A stretch of 64,000 nucleotides of DNA from positions 1 to 64,000 of the forward strand of contig NZ_POVU01000015.1 in the NCBI RefSeq assembly GCF_003261585.1, read 5' to 3'. The position numbers and the translations under genes were made by a program. Numbering within the stretch: the first letter of the stretch is position 1; each line of letters starts with the position of its first letter. Origin of the DNA: Acinetobacter sp. MB5 (GTDB lineage Bacteria; Pseudomonadota; Gammaproteobacteria; Pseudomonadales; Moraxellaceae). The notes under the pieces are model-generated. The model was not told the origin of the DNA. It did not search any database and was given only the letters and a program-made list of their open reading frames with translations. Below, one piece after another: positions 9,199-18,475 of the stretch.

Positions 9199-9322
9199 CG
9201 CTCAAACTTCTTCTGTTTAGCTTGATATTGTTGAGCGCAAGCTAGGCTAACAAAACCTAACCACTGCGATTTCCTAAAGAGCTTCTCATCCTTAAATAAG
9301 AAGCCCTTTCAACAGACAAAAG

Positions 9323-11392
9323 TTATTCTGGCAACTTAAAGTCTGTTACAGATTCACGTAGTGACTCCGCCATATTCGCCAACTCAGAAACTGATCGCGC
9401 TGTATCGAAGGTTGATGTCGTTGTTTGTGATGTAATGTCTTGTACAACGTTCATCGTATTCGCAATATGACTCGCAGATGCAGACTGTAACTGAGCAGCA
9501 TTGGAAATGTTATCAATCAACTGTGCCAATGCTTTAGATACGTTTTGAATCTCATCCAACGCAACACCCGCATCCTTCGCCAAGTTTGCACCACGTACAA
9601 CTTCGGCAGTAGTATGTTCCATCGAAATAACAGCTTCGTTGGTATCGGCCTGAATCGTTTTTACCAGGTTTTCAATCTGTTTTGTTGCTGAAGCAGAACG
9701 TTCCGCAAGACGCTGGACTTCATCGGCAACCACGGCAAAACCACGACCTGCTTCCCCTGCCATAGATGCCTGAATTGCTGCATTCAATGCCAAGATGTTC
9801 GTTTGGTCAGCAATATCCGTAATCAGAGAGACGATGTTACCAATCTCTTGTGAAGACTCACCCAACCGTTTAATACGTTTTGAAGTTTCTTGAATCTGTT
9901 CACGAATGTTATCCATACCTTCGATTGAACGGTTTACAACATCCGCACCATTTCCAGCGATAACAACCGAACGTTGCGCAACCTCTGCTGATTCTGTTGC
10001 GTTGGCAGATACCTGGTCAATTGACAGTGCCATTTCGTTCATTGCAGCAGATGCACCAGCAATTTCTTGTGCCTGATGTTCAGCAGCTTCCGCTAACTGG
10101 TTAGTAATATGCTGCGTACCTTGTGAATAACGTGCTACCTCTTGAGAAGTATCATTGATTCGAGATACCAAGTCACGTAATTGGTCAATCGCAAAGTTAA
10201 TGGAGTCGGCAATCGCACCCGTGAAGTCTTCAGATACCGTTGCGTAACTACGTAAGTCACCATCTGCCAAATCGGCAATTTCATCCAGTAAACGTAGAAT
10301 CGCGTTCTGGTTACGGTCATATTCTTCTTGCAAGCTTTCCATACGTACTTTATCGGCCTGACCACGAAGGCTTAACAGACGATATGCACAGTACAAGAAG
10401 CCCACAAAACTGATAATTAACAGGAATGCAAAATAAATTGTTGCTGAAGCTGAGCTTGATAATTTATTTAAAGCTGCAAGCAAGTCACCAGACTGGTTAA
10501 AGATTTGTGCTGTTGATTTTTGTACAGCCGCAACCTTAGCAGAGTTATTAAATAATGTTGCTGCGCCCGTTTTAATAACTTGATTATATTCAGTTTGAAT
10601 TTCAGTGAGCTGATCTCTTAAATCTTCATCATTAACACGTGCAACACCGAGTACTGGATTACCATCTAGTTGAGCATTCAAGTACTTACCGAAGGTATCA
10701 GAATCAGTTTTAAAGTCATCTGCTGATTCTTTCGCAGTATCAGAAACCGATAGAATGGCATCAATCGAACGTAAAATACGTTCTGCGATCAACACTTGGT
10801 TTTTAGCAATAATTACCTGACTACTTGGCATATTGCTATGTACCATCTGATCAACTACAGCATTGTACTCTGCCTGCATACCAGGAACGACCTGACTGAT
10901 TGCAACATTTGTATCGTATAGTTGGTTCAGAATTTTTTCATTTTGAACAATCGTATCAATGTTCTTTGAAGTTTCTTTCCACTGTGCATCAACTTTCTTT
11001 AAGTTATCTACACTACTATGTACAGTTTTTAAACTTGCTAAATTTGCATCAAATTCTTGTTGTAAACTTTTTAATTTCTTAATTGATTCATCTGAACCCG
11101 ATGCTGTGGCTTCTGTTGCTTGACGGGAAATCATCTGTGATAACAGACGTAAGTTACCTAAACTTTCAGTCAAGGTTTTATTACGCGGTACACTATATGC
11201 CAAAACTAATAAAAGCACGAATGAAACAGCCGCACATACCAAGCCCATTTGAATAAATGGTTTTGCACGCTCACGGTCACCAAAGGTTTCCGAAGTTGCA
11301 TCAAGTGTATTTCTTAATTTACCAACAAACCCTTCTGCGTTTGAATCTATTTGGTCTGTTGTTGCACCTTTAAACTTATCAAAAAAGCCCAT
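9323..11392 (-). CDS. pilJ: Pilus chemoreceptor PilJ (methyl-accepting chemotaxis protein)
   Basis: A 689-aa receptor. A first membrane helix lies near residues 48-70 and a second near 322-345, enclosing a periplasmic, mostly helical sensor of about 250 residues. A HAMP-like linker and a long coiled-coil signalling domain follow, with the hairpin tip [20 protein letters not shown] near residue 550. In Pseudomonas PilJ senses pilin or pilus state and signals through PilI and ChpA. The reading order pilG-pilH-pilI-pilJ-chpA is preserved. No C-terminal NWETF-type pentapeptide for a CheR-like methylase is visible. Confidence 0.96.
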   Translation of the reverse strand: MGFFDKFKGATTDQIDSNAEGFVGKLRNTLDATSETFGDRERAKPFIQMGLVCAAVSFVLLLVLAYSVPRNKTLTESLGNLRLLSQMISRQATEATASGSDESIKKLKSLQQEFDANLASLKTVHSSVDNLKKVDAQWKETSKNIDTIVQNEKILNQLYDTNVAISQVVPGMQAEYNAVVDQMVHSNMPSSQVIIAKNQVLIAERILRSIDAILSVSDTAKESADDFKTDSDTFGKYLNAQLDGNPVLGVARVNDEDLRDQLTEIQTEYNQVIKTGAATLFNNSAKVAAVQKSTAQIFNQSGDLLAALNKLSSSASATIYFAFLLIISFVGFLYCAYRLLSLRGQADKVRMESLQEEYDRNQNAILRLLDEIADLADGDLRSYATVSEDFTGAIADSINFAIDQLRDLVSRINDTSQEVARYSQGTQHITNQLAEAAEHQAQEIAGASAAMNEMALSIDQVSANATESAEVAQRSVVIAGNGADVVNRSIEGMDNIREQIQETSKRIKRLGESSQEIGNIVSLITDIADQTNILALNAAIQASMAGEAGRGFAVVADEVQRLAERSASATKQIENLVKTIQADTNEAVISMEHTTAEVVRGANLAKDAGVALDEIQNVSKALAQLIDNISNAAQLQSASASHIANTMNVVQDITSQTTTSTFDTARSVSELANMAESLRESVTDFKLPE

Positions 11393-11438
11393 CCAGCTTC
11401 TCCCCAGAATCGCAATAATTAGGCGATGTAATCATTCA

Positions 11439-11963
11439 TTACTTTATCGCGGCATTCATATATTCATTATCTTTCAGCATTCGGCTGAATAAGAAAATAT
11501 TCCAATCTTGTTGGTGTTGACTAAAATAGCCTTGGCAGTATTTTTGTAGTCGTTGGTCTAAAGATCGGTTACTTGAAAAAAAACTTCTTTTATTGAAATG
11601 TTGAATACCAAGCACCCGATCTACAGCCAAGCCTAGATATTGATCTTGATGACTAATACATAATACTTTTTGTTGGCTTGGATTGTGACTTGGCTCACCC
11701 GATAGATACTCAGGCAAATCAGTAATCGAAAGCAGTCGACCACGAATATTCGCCAATCCCTTTAGCCATAACTGGCTATTTGGGATGGCTGTATAATGTG
11801 GATAATAAATGACTTCAGATACTTCACCTAATGGGGCAACAAAAAACTGCCCCAACATTTCAAACGCAATTCCTGACCATCGATTTACTTCATTATCATT
11901 CGAGGCATTTTTATTTCCCCTTTTCGCTAAACGAAGTAATTCGATAAAACCATTTGCTGCCAT
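11439..11963 (-). CDS. pilI: CheW-like adaptor PilI
   Basis: A 174-aa single-domain CheW-type protein that links the PilJ receptor to the ChpA kinase. The central part has the family pattern of beta strands with LANIRGRLLSITDLPEYL (about residues 70-87) and LAVDRVLGI (about 113-121). It lies between pilH and pilJ, 13 bases after pilH and 46 bases before pilJ. Confidence 0.9.
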   Translation of the reverse strand: MAANGFIELLRLAKRGNKNASNDNEVNRWSGIAFEMLGQFFVAPLGEVSEVIYYPHYTAIPNSQLWLKGLANIRGRLLSITDLPEYLSGEPSHNPSQQKVLCISHQDQYLGLAVDRVLGIQHFNKRSFFSSNRSLDQRLQKYCQGYFSQHQQDWNIFLFSRMLKDNEYMNAAIK

Positions 11964-11976
11964 AGTTTATCTCGCA

Positions 11977-12339
11977 TTAAGAAAGATATTGTTTTATCAC
12001 ATCAATTAATGCTTCTTCTTCAACAGGTTTTGTTAAATAATCGCGTGCACCTTGACGTTTACCCCAAACGCGGTCAGTTGCCTGATCTTTGGTACTCACA
12101 ATAATAATTGGAATGTGTTTCGTTTTTTCTGCACGAGTAATTTGTCGTGTTGCCTGAAAACCATTTACGCCTGGCATCACCACATCCATAAGAATAAGGT
12201 CTGGTAGTTCTGCTTCGGCCAAGGTAACACCATCTGCACCATTGCTTGCATCTAATACTTCATAACCATGCTTGGTCAGAATTTCTTTGAAGCGAAATGT
12301 TTCTGTAGGAGAGTCATCTACAATTAAAATACGTGCCAT
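11977..12339 (-). CDS. pilH: Response regulator PilH
   Basis: A 120-aa single receiver domain: acidic pocket Asp8-Asp9, phospho-acceptor Asp52 in LMDVVMPG, Thr/Ser position in IIVSTKD, and Lys104 in YLTKP. There is no output domain. In Pseudomonas PilH opposes PilG and is linked to pilus retraction. The gene is 21 bases after pilG. Confidence 0.93.
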   Translation of the reverse strand: MARILIVDDSPTETFRFKEILTKHGYEVLDASNGADGVTLAEAELPDLILMDVVMPGVNGFQATRQITRAEKTKHIPIIIVSTKDQATDRVWGKRQGARDYLTKPVEEEALIDVIKQYLS

Positions 12340-12360
12340 TCTTTAAATTTCCCAAAACAC

Positions 12361-12744
12361 TTATGCAACATGTGTACGAATTGCGTCAATCAATTCATCT
12401 TTACTAAAAGGTTTGGTCAGATACTGATCTGAACCAACAATACGACCTTTTGCCTGATCGAACAGGCTATCTTTACTGGACAACATGATAATTGGAATAT
12501 TTTGATATTGTTGTGAATTTTTGATTAAAGCACAGGTCTGATAACCATCTAGACGAGGCATCATAATATCAACGAATACAATATCTGGATTTGTTTCAGC
12601 AATTTTTGAAAGCGCTTCAAATCCATCTACTGCAGTCACAACTTCATATCCTTCACGTTGTAAAAGTGTTTCAGCAGTACGGCGAATGGTTTTTGAATCA
12701 TCAATTACCATAACTTTTAAATTTTTTGGGTTATCTTCTTGCAT
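12361..12744 (-). CDS. pilG: Response regulator PilG
   Basis: A 127-aa single receiver domain with Asp15-Asp16, phospho-acceptor Asp59 in FVDIMMPRLDG and Lys111 in YLTKPF. It is the first gene of the Pil-Chp operon. In Pseudomonas PilG promotes pilus extension and cAMP signalling. A good ribosome site (AAGGAA, eight bases before the ATG) and a candidate promoter at 12817-12845 precede it. Confidence 0.94.
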   Translation of the reverse strand: MQEDNPKNLKVMVIDDSKTIRRTAETLLQREGYEVVTAVDGFEALSKIAETNPDIVFVDIMMPRLDGYQTCALIKNSQQYQNIPIIMLSSKDSLFDQAKGRIVGSDQYLTKPFSKDELIDAIRTHVA

Positions 12745-12816
12745 TTAATGATTCCTTCCCCTTGAAACAATGAAATTCAGCGTTATGTAGATGGATTTTG
12801 ACAGTTATTTACAGAT

Positions 12817-12845
12817 ATTAAACATCTATTTAAGTGCTTTTTCAA
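12817..12845 (-). promoter_or_regulatory. Candidate promoter of the pilG operon
   Basis: On the minus strand TTGAAA (12840-12845) and TTTAAT (12817-12822) are separated by 17 bases, about 70 bases upstream of the pilG start. The match is good but this AT-rich spacer offers other possibilities. Confidence 0.4.
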
Positions 12846-13031
12846 CGAAGCATTTCTGCCACTTTGCTCATTTTTAGTGACACAGACAACAAAGTATTAA
12901 CTTTTAATCGATTAGTCCACTTTTTTCTCATGAAAAACTTAAATTAGTCTTGAGTCGAGCAAAACGCTTAGCAGATAATATAAGCTGAATTCATAAAAAT
13001 CAGATTATTTTTTTCATTTTTTGGGGATCAC

Positions 13032-13643
13032 ATGAATTTTAAGCAACAAAAATTGATAAAAATAATCGCTTGTATATTAATATCCTATATCCCACCTTCA
13101 TTATTGTATGCAGAAAGCCCTTCCCCCGTCTGGTACCGCTATTATGATACCAATGGTGTTGCAACAATTAGTTCTTCTATTTCCCAAAACCATATTCGTC
13201 GCGGATATGATGTCTTGGATCGTCGAATGCAAATCCTTCGACACGTTCCAGCATTTAATGCTAAAAAATCTCAATACAATGCCCAATACAACATCGTTCA
13301 ATCAAAACAAAAAGAAGCGGATCAAAGACTGAAACAAGCATATACATCAAGCAAAACCGCTGAACTAAAAAAGCAAGAAGCCCTACAAACTATCAAAGCT
13401 CAAATCAACTATCAGCAATATCAAGCCAAAGACATCTATCAAGATCAACTCAGCTTAGGACGGGAGGAACAAGAATATATCCGACAAGGCAAATCCGTCC
13501 CAGCAACATTAAAAGTACGACTTAAAGAAAATCAGAATAGTATCGACCGCAGTAAAGCATCTATCTTAAATCTCCAAAATGATTATCGAGAAACACAGTT
13601 AAAATATGATCGAATCATTTCCCGTCTCAAATTAATGGAATAA
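13032..13643 (+). CDS. Secreted coiled-coil protein of unknown function (DUF4124-like N-terminus)
   Basis: A 203-aa protein with a basic N-terminus, a hydrophobic segment and a likely signal peptidase site after LLYA (about residue 27), so probably periplasmic. Directly after it, WYRYYDTNGVATISSSIS resembles the short DUF4124 fold (YRWVDENG-type) found in many gammaproteobacterial periplasmic proteins. Residues about 80-200 are Lys/Gln/Glu-rich and strongly helical, likely a coiled coil. GGGG lies a few bases before the ATG. It is divergent from pilG and followed by proS. I do not recognise a specific function. Confidence 0.75.
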   Translation: MNFKQQKLIKIIACILISYIPPSLLYAESPSPVWYRYYDTNGVATISSSISQNHIRRGYDVLDRRMQILRHVPAFNAKKSQYNAQYNIVQSKQKEADQRLKQAYTSSKTAELKKQEALQTIKAQINYQQYQAKDIYQDQLSLGREEQEYIRQGKSVPATLKVRLKENQNSIDRSKASILNLQNDYRETQLKYDRIISRLKLME

Positions 13644-13748
13644 TTCAGCACAATCCATGTCATAATTTTGCAGCTAAAATGCTTCAATTTTTTGAACTGT
13701 TTTTATCGTATAATTTTTTTCAACTTTTAAAGTACTAGGACAACCTCC

Positions 13749-15464
13749 ATGCGCGCGAGTCGCTTTTTATTTGCAACGTTAAGAGAAACCCCAAACGATG
13801 CGGAAGTTATTTCGCACCAGCTTATGCTTCGAGCAGGCATGATTCGTAAATTGGCATCAGGTTTATACACTTGGTTGCCCATGGGTAAACGTGTGCTAAA
13901 TAAGGTTGAAGCGATTGTTCGTGAAGAAATGAATCGCTCTGGTTCTTTAGAAGTGTTTATGCCTGTGACTCAACCCGCAAGCCTATGGGAAGAATCTGGT
14001 CGTTATGTGCAATATGGCCCAGAGCTTTTACGTTTTAAAGATCGTCATGACAATCCATTTGTACTAGGCCCAACGCATGAAGAAGTGATTACTGATCTAG
14101 CGCGTAATGAACTCAAAAGTTATAAGCAACTACCAATCAACTTCTATCAAATTCAAACCAAATTCCGTGATGAAATTCGCCCACGTTTCGGAGTCATGCG
14201 TTCACGTGAATTTATTATGAAAGATGCGTATTCATTCCATGTGGATCAAGCCTCTCTTCAAGAAACTTATGATGTGATGTACGACACTTATTGCCGTATC
14301 TTCACACGCCTAGGTTTGAATTTCCGCCCAGTACAAGCCGACACAGGTTCAATCGGTGGTTCAGGTTCACATGAATTCCATGTACTTGCAGACAGCGGTG
14401 AAGACGATATCGTATTCTCTACTGAATCAGATTACGCAGCCAATGTCGAAAAAGCGGAAGCCGTATTGGTTGGCGAACGTCAAGCACCCGCTCAAGAACT
14501 TCAAGTTGTCGAAACACCAAATACAAAAACCATTGCTGATGTTTGCGCATTCTTAAAATCTGATCCTAAAGACTCTGTGAAAGCACTTTTGGTTCAAGGT
14601 ATTGCACGAGAAGATGGTAATGTTCCTGTCGTTGCTTTATTCCTTCGTGGCGATCATGAACTCAATGAAATTAAAGCTGAAAAGCATCCACAAATTGCAG
14701 CTCCACTGACTTTTGCCACTGAAGCTCAATTACAGCAATATGGTTTAACTGCTGGTTTCACAGGCCCACAAGGCTTAGTTGAAAAAGGATTAACGGTTAT
14801 TGTTGACCGTGCTGCATCTGTCTTATCTGACTTTGTTGCAGGCGCAAACCAAGTTGATCACCATGCAACTGGCGTAAACTGGGAACGTGATGCTCAAATC
14901 AGTGAAGTCTATGACCTTCGTAATGTCGTTGACGGCGATCCATCTCCAGATGGTAAAGGTGTTCTACAAATCAAACGTGGTATTGAAGTGGGTCACATCT
15001 TCCAGTTAGGTCAAAAATACTCTGAAGCCTTAGGCTGTAAAGTTCTGGGTGAAGATGGTAAACCATTAACCGTCACCATGGGTTGTTATGGTATTGGTGT
15101 AACGCGTGTTGTCGCATCTGCCATTGAACAGAACTACGATGAAAAAGGCATCCTTTGGCCGTCTGCGATTGCACCATTTGAAGTTGCGATTGTGCCAATG
15201 AATGCACATAAATCTCCACGCACTTTAGAAGCTGCTGAAGCACTCTATGCTGAATTACAAGCACAAGGTTTTGATGTGTTACTGGATGATCGTAATGAAC
15301 GCCCAGGTGTAAAATTCTCTGACCTTGAGTTAATGGGTATTCCACATCGTATTGTGATTGGTGAAAAAGGTCTTGAAGCAGGCACTTTTGAATATAAAGG
15401 TCGTCGCGATGCTGAATCAGTCAATATCAGCAAAGATGAACTTCTTGCAAAACTAAAAGGCTAA
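13749..15464 (+). CDS. proS: Prolyl-tRNA synthetase
   Basis: A 571-aa class II synthetase of the bacterial type that charges tRNA-Pro. Motif 1 lies around [17 protein letters not shown], motif 2 around [21 protein letters not shown], and motif 3 around [13 protein letters not shown]. An inserted editing (INS) domain occupies about residues 220-400, and a C-terminal anticodon-binding domain follows. The length is standard. The start has AGGA upstream, and a perfect-stem terminator follows. Confidence 0.98.
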   Translation: MRASRFLFATLRETPNDAEVISHQLMLRAGMIRKLASGLYTWLPMGKRVLNKVEAIVREEMNRSGSLEVFMPVTQPASLWEESGRYVQYGPELLRFKDRHDNPFVLGPTHEEVITDLARNELKSYKQLPINFYQIQTKFRDEIRPRFGVMRSREFIMKDAYSFHVDQASLQETYDVMYDTYCRIFTRLGLNFRPVQADTGSIGGSGSHEFHVLADSGEDDIVFSTESDYAANVEKAEAVLVGERQAPAQELQVVETPNTKTIADVCAFLKSDPKDSVKALLVQGIAREDGNVPVVALFLRGDHELNEIKAEKHPQIAAPLTFATEAQLQQYGLTAGFTGPQGLVEKGLTVIVDRAASVLSDFVAGANQVDHHATGVNWERDAQISEVYDLRNVVDGDPSPDGKGVLQIKRGIEVGHIFQLGQKYSEALGCKVLGEDGKPLTVTMGCYGIGVTRVVASAIEQNYDEKGILWPSAIAPFEVAIVPMNAHKSPRTLEAAEALYAELQAQGFDVLLDDRNERPGVKFSDLELMGIPHRIVIGEKGLEAGTFEYKGRRDAESVNISKDELLAKLKG

Positions 15465-15475
15465 TTTGGCCGCAT

Positions 15476-15506
15476 AAAAAATCCCGCAAATTTGCGGGAT
15501 TTTTTA
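15476..15506. terminator. Bidirectional terminator between proS and dcd
   Basis: A 20-base perfect palindrome, ATCCCGCAAA/TTTGCGGGAT (15481-15500), is flanked by an A run and a T run and serves the convergent genes on both sides. Confidence 0.92.
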
Positions 15507-15529
15507 TATTCGACTGTTCGTGCGCGTGA

Positions 15530-16099
15530 TTAAGCCTTCGGCAATGTTACGCCTTGCTGACCTTGGTATTTACCACCACGATCTTTATAAGAGGTTTCAC
15601 ATACTTCATCTGATTCAAAGAACAGCATTTGCGCAACACCTTCACCTGCATAAATACGTGCTGGTAAATTAGTGGTGTTTGAGAATTCCAGAGTCACGTG
15701 CCCTTCCCATTCAGGTTCAAGCGGTGTCACATTCACAATAATACCGCAGCGTGCATAGGTTGATTTACCTAGACAGACGGTCAATACATTACGTGGAATA
15801 CGGAAGTACTCAACAGTACGTGCCAATGCAAAAGAATTTGGCGGAATGATACAAACATCAGATTCAATATCGATAAAACTTTTTTCATCAAAGTTCTTAG
15901 GATCAACAATGGCTGAATGGACATTGGTAAAGACTTTAAATTCAGGTGCACAGCGAACGTCATAACCGTAACTAGAGACACCGTAAGAAATTAATTTCTC
16001 ACCTTGTTCATTAAAGCGAACCTGATTAGGGGCAAACGGTTCAATCATACCGTGTTGCTCACTCATTTCGCGAATCCAACGATCAGACTTAATGGCCAT
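15530..16099 (-). CDS. dcd: dCTP deaminase
   Basis: A 189-aa trimeric-type deaminase that converts dCTP to dUTP for thymidylate synthesis. Family signatures are [19 protein letters not shown] (active-site region with the conserved Arg) and GHVTLEFSN, with the catalytic Glu in LEF, followed by [14 protein letters not shown]. The length equals the usual family length. Convergent with proS. Confidence 0.97.
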   Translation of the reverse strand: MAIKSDRWIREMSEQHGMIEPFAPNQVRFNEQGEKLISYGVSSYGYDVRCAPEFKVFTNVHSAIVDPKNFDEKSFIDIESDVCIIPPNSFALARTVEYFRIPRNVLTVCLGKSTYARCGIIVNVTPLEPEWEGHVTLEFSNTTNLPARIYAGEGVAQMLFFESDEVCETSYKDRGGKYQGQQGVTLPKA

Positions 16100-16178
16100 G
16101 TAGCTATTCCAAAATCATAAATCAATCTTTAATTGGGCTGTACTTTAACTGAAATTCAGCTTTTTGACCATGATCAAT

Positions 16179-16775
16179 TCAATATAAGCGAATCAGTGCC
16201 GAATAACTCAGTGGTACAGAAAAAGAGACCAAAACCACCGAAGCTGTACGCTGCAAGTTGCATGGATTGAGCCATGCTATTTTATTTTGAGCTAAATAGC
16301 GTCCCAATAAAATCCAGCACAATGCAATCGGCACGATCAACAATATAAATATGCCAATATAAAACAGATAAAGTGACAGACTATGCCAAACCATTTTCGG
16401 AAAAATTACGGAAGAAAAAACCAGACCTTTAGGGTTAAACAATGTTGCAATAAACAGTTCTCTTGGCAAAACCAATGGTTGCTGAATATCTAATTCTTGC
16501 TTGGCTGCTTTCCACAGCTTGATCGCCAAAAAAAACATATAACTTGCACTAAACAGTTGTAATACTTTAGGAAGTACAGGTAAATGCTGTTCTACATAAC
16601 CGATCATGATTCCCCAAGCAGTAATCGCAATGAGGTAACCCAAAGTTTCAGCAGGGATGAGTTGTAATGAAGTTTTTAAACCCGAGCGAACGCCAGAAGA
16701 AGCCAAAAGCATGTTGGTTGGACCAGGTGTAAATAGAATAGTCACGACTAAACCAATAAATAACCAAGACATCAT
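16179..16775 (-). CDS. LysE/RhtB-family amino-acid exporter
   Basis: A 198-aa membrane protein with about six hydrophobic segments. It has the family N-terminus with a proline-glycine-pair motif (FTPGPTNMLLASSG, about residues 15-28), typical of LysE/RhtB translocators that export amino acids. I chose the ATG at 16775 because GGAAG sits seven bases upstream. The longer frame to 16823 adds a polar stretch without a ribosome site. The substrate cannot be told from sequence. It is one of three LysE-family genes in the window. Confidence 0.85.
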   Translation of the reverse strand: MMSWLFIGLVVTILFTPGPTNMLLASSGVRSGLKTSLQLIPAETLGYLIAITAWGIMIGYVEQHLPVLPKVLQLFSASYMFFLAIKLWKAAKQELDIQQPLVLPRELFIATLFNPKGLVFSSVIFPKMVWHSLSLYLFYIGIFILLIVPIALCWILLGRYLAQNKIAWLNPCNLQRTASVVLVSFSVPLSYSALIRLY

Positions 16776-17118
16776 CCACTGACTTCCAATATTGATCGCT
16801 GCAAAATTATGGTATTTTGCCAATCAAGGCAAAAAAGCAATTGTAACCATTAAAAAACGTAAAATTTATATTTATATTTATTAATAACTTAAAAAAATAA
16901 AATTAGACTATTGGCGACTATATACATAAATCAAAGCGATCAGAATAGCCAATATCAGCCGATTTTATGCTATTTTATAATGTATAGTGCATATCGTTTT
17001 GGCAGCGAAATGTAAAAAATGTAGGCAATTAAGCTTTTGCTAAGTTTGTTTGCATAACGTGATATTGACCCAATATCTATATATTGAGTTATGTTGAATC
17101 AATTAAATTTGAGAATTT
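16776..17118. other. Gene-free AT-rich intergenic region
   Basis: No coding region is supported here. It separates the leftward LysE gene from the rightward DUF2062 gene and must hold both promoters. The clearest structure is an inverted repeat GATATTG (17061-17067) / CAATATC (17071-17077) with an extra ATATTG half-site at 17081-17086, 30-60 bases upstream of the DUF2062 start. Confidence 0.5.
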
Positions 17119-17667
17119 ATGGTTAAACAACTGTTGCAGTCTTGGTTGCCATCGCCTGAGCGAGTTTCGTCTATGAAAATGATGAAACTGTTTGGCACGC
17201 ATACGGCCAACCCGTTGCTGTGGTATGTCAATCGTAAATCGATTTGTAAAGCGATTTTTATCGGTACATTTTTCGGTTTGTTGCCTATCCCTTTCCATAG
17301 CATTTTTATTATTCTTGCGGTATTAATGCTTGAAATTAATCTGCCTGTTAGTCTTGCTCTCGCTTGGCTAAGCAACCCTTTTACACTCGTCCCGATTTTA
17401 TATATTGGTTTTTGGTTTGGAACCAAAATTTACCATGTTCATATGATCGACCAAGCTATGCTGATGGGTGTCATGCACCAGATCGTGAATTGGATCGAAC
17501 ATTTTGGTCATGGACATATTGATTTTAGTCTTGCCAAAATTTTACTGACAGGGCTCATTGTTGAAGCGTTAATCGTTGCCGTGGTTTTATACATTACTAC
17601 GCGACTTGTTTGGCGCTGGAGCGTTATTCGCAGCTGGCATAAACGTCATCAAAAGTGCCCGCTTTAA
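17119..17667 (+). CDS. DUF2062 membrane protein
   Basis: A 182-aa protein with membrane segments near residues 48-75, 85-110 and 145-165. The family motif region LLPIPFHSIFI and the loop LSNPFTLVPILY identify DUF2062. The fold is common in Gram-negative inner membranes, sometimes attached to glycosyltransferases, but its function is not established. It overlaps no neighbour and ends six bases from the convergent nucleosidase-like gene, with no separate terminator visible. Confidence 0.82.
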   Translation: MVKQLLQSWLPSPERVSSMKMMKLFGTHTANPLLWYVNRKSICKAIFIGTFFGLLPIPFHSIFIILAVLMLEINLPVSLALAWLSNPFTLVPILYIGFWFGTKIYHVHMIDQAMLMGVMHQIVNWIEHFGHGHIDFSLAKILLTGLIVEALIVAVVLYITTRLVWRWSVIRSWHKRHQKCPL

Positions 17668-17673
17668 TATGAT

Positions 17674-18426
17674 CTAAAGTTGCATAAGATATTGATATGC
17701 AACTTTAAACACAAAATCCTGACAGGCTTGTCCTGTTGCAGCATCATAACCTTGTTGATTTGTCAGATTATTCGAAACCACCCTTAAGGCAAGAAAAGGG
17801 ACATTAAACTGCGTTGCGACCTGTGCAACCGAAGCCCCTTCCATTTCTTCTGTGACTGTTCCATAAGTCTCTCGAAAAAAAGCGATCCGATCCAGTTCAT
17901 TGTTCCAGACATCGGCTGAACCAATAATGCCTTCAACCACCTTACCTTGCGTATAGCTCGCTTTAATGTACTGTGCGGCACTGAGTAGCCCTTCATCTGC
18001 CAGAAAATGACGAATTGCAATCGGTTCGGGGTCTGTTTCATCCTCGGGTAAGACATCGAAGGCTTCCACCCAAGTCAAACTGTCTGAACCTTCCCCTTGT
18101 TGGCGTTTTGGTGTTTTAAATGCACCAATATTACAAACTGCCTGCCCCAAGACGATATCAAACACATTCAGTGCTGGGTCGTGTCCACCTGAAGTTCCCT
18201 GATTGATAATCGCACATGGCTGATATTTTAAAATCGCAATCGCTGTGGCTGCGGCAGAATTGGTCATACCCATGCGTGTTTTAGAAATAATGATCGGGAA
18301 ACCCTGATAAAGCCCTTTCCAGAACACCCAACCACCCACTGTTTCCTTTTCGACATCGGTCAATTGACTGGCAAGATGTTCACATTCAACAGGCAGCGCA
18401 CCTTGAATAATTAACGGTTGTCGCAT
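17674..18426 (-). CDS. MTA/SAH-nucleosidase-like nucleoside phosphorylase superfamily protein
   Basis: A 250-aa protein of the PNP/UDP superfamily. The N-terminal GALPVECEHL carries a Glu (residue 14) at the place of the MTAN catalytic base. NQGTSGGHDP lines the nucleoside site, and TEEMEGAS (Glu194, Met195, Glu196) is the ribose-binding motif. In MTA/SAH nucleosidases the final motif is SD with a catalytic Asp; here it reads VSNNLT, with Asn219 in that place. Asn at this position is known in enzymes acting on 6-oxopurines, such as futalosine hydrolase and some PNPs. The substrate is therefore uncertain. The start at 18426 is chosen because GGGGGA lies seven bases upstream. The gene sits right after the apbC terminator. 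Confidence 0.75.
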   Translation of the reverse strand: MRQPLIIQGALPVECEHLASQLTDVEKETVGGWVFWKGLYQGFPIIISKTRMGMTNSAAATAIAILKYQPCAIINQGTSGGHDPALNVFDIVLGQAVCNIGAFKTPKRQQGEGSDSLTWVEAFDVLPEDETDPEPIAIRHFLADEGLLSAAQYIKASYTQGKVVEGIIGSADVWNNELDRIAFFRETYGTVTEEMEGASVAQVATQFNVPFLALRVVSNNLTNQQGYDAATGQACQDFVFKVAYQYLMQL

Positions 18427-18441
18427 ATCAGAATCCCCCAT

Positions 18442-18469
18442 AAAAAAGCCCGATGTGACACATCGGGCT
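18442..18469 (-). terminator. Terminator of the apbC transcript
   Basis: The stem AGCCCGATG (18447-18455) / CATCGGGCT (18461-18469) is followed on the minus strand by six Ts. It ends the leftward apbC transcript and directly abuts the nucleosidase-like gene, which must then have its own promoter or depend on readthrough. Confidence 0.88.
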
Positions 18470-18475
18470 CAAGCA

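Noticed and set aside
13692..13714. TTGAAC and TATAAT upstream of proS as a promoter
   Set aside because: The -10 is good, but the spacing is only 11 bases, so the pair does not form a standard promoter; another -35 was not convincing.
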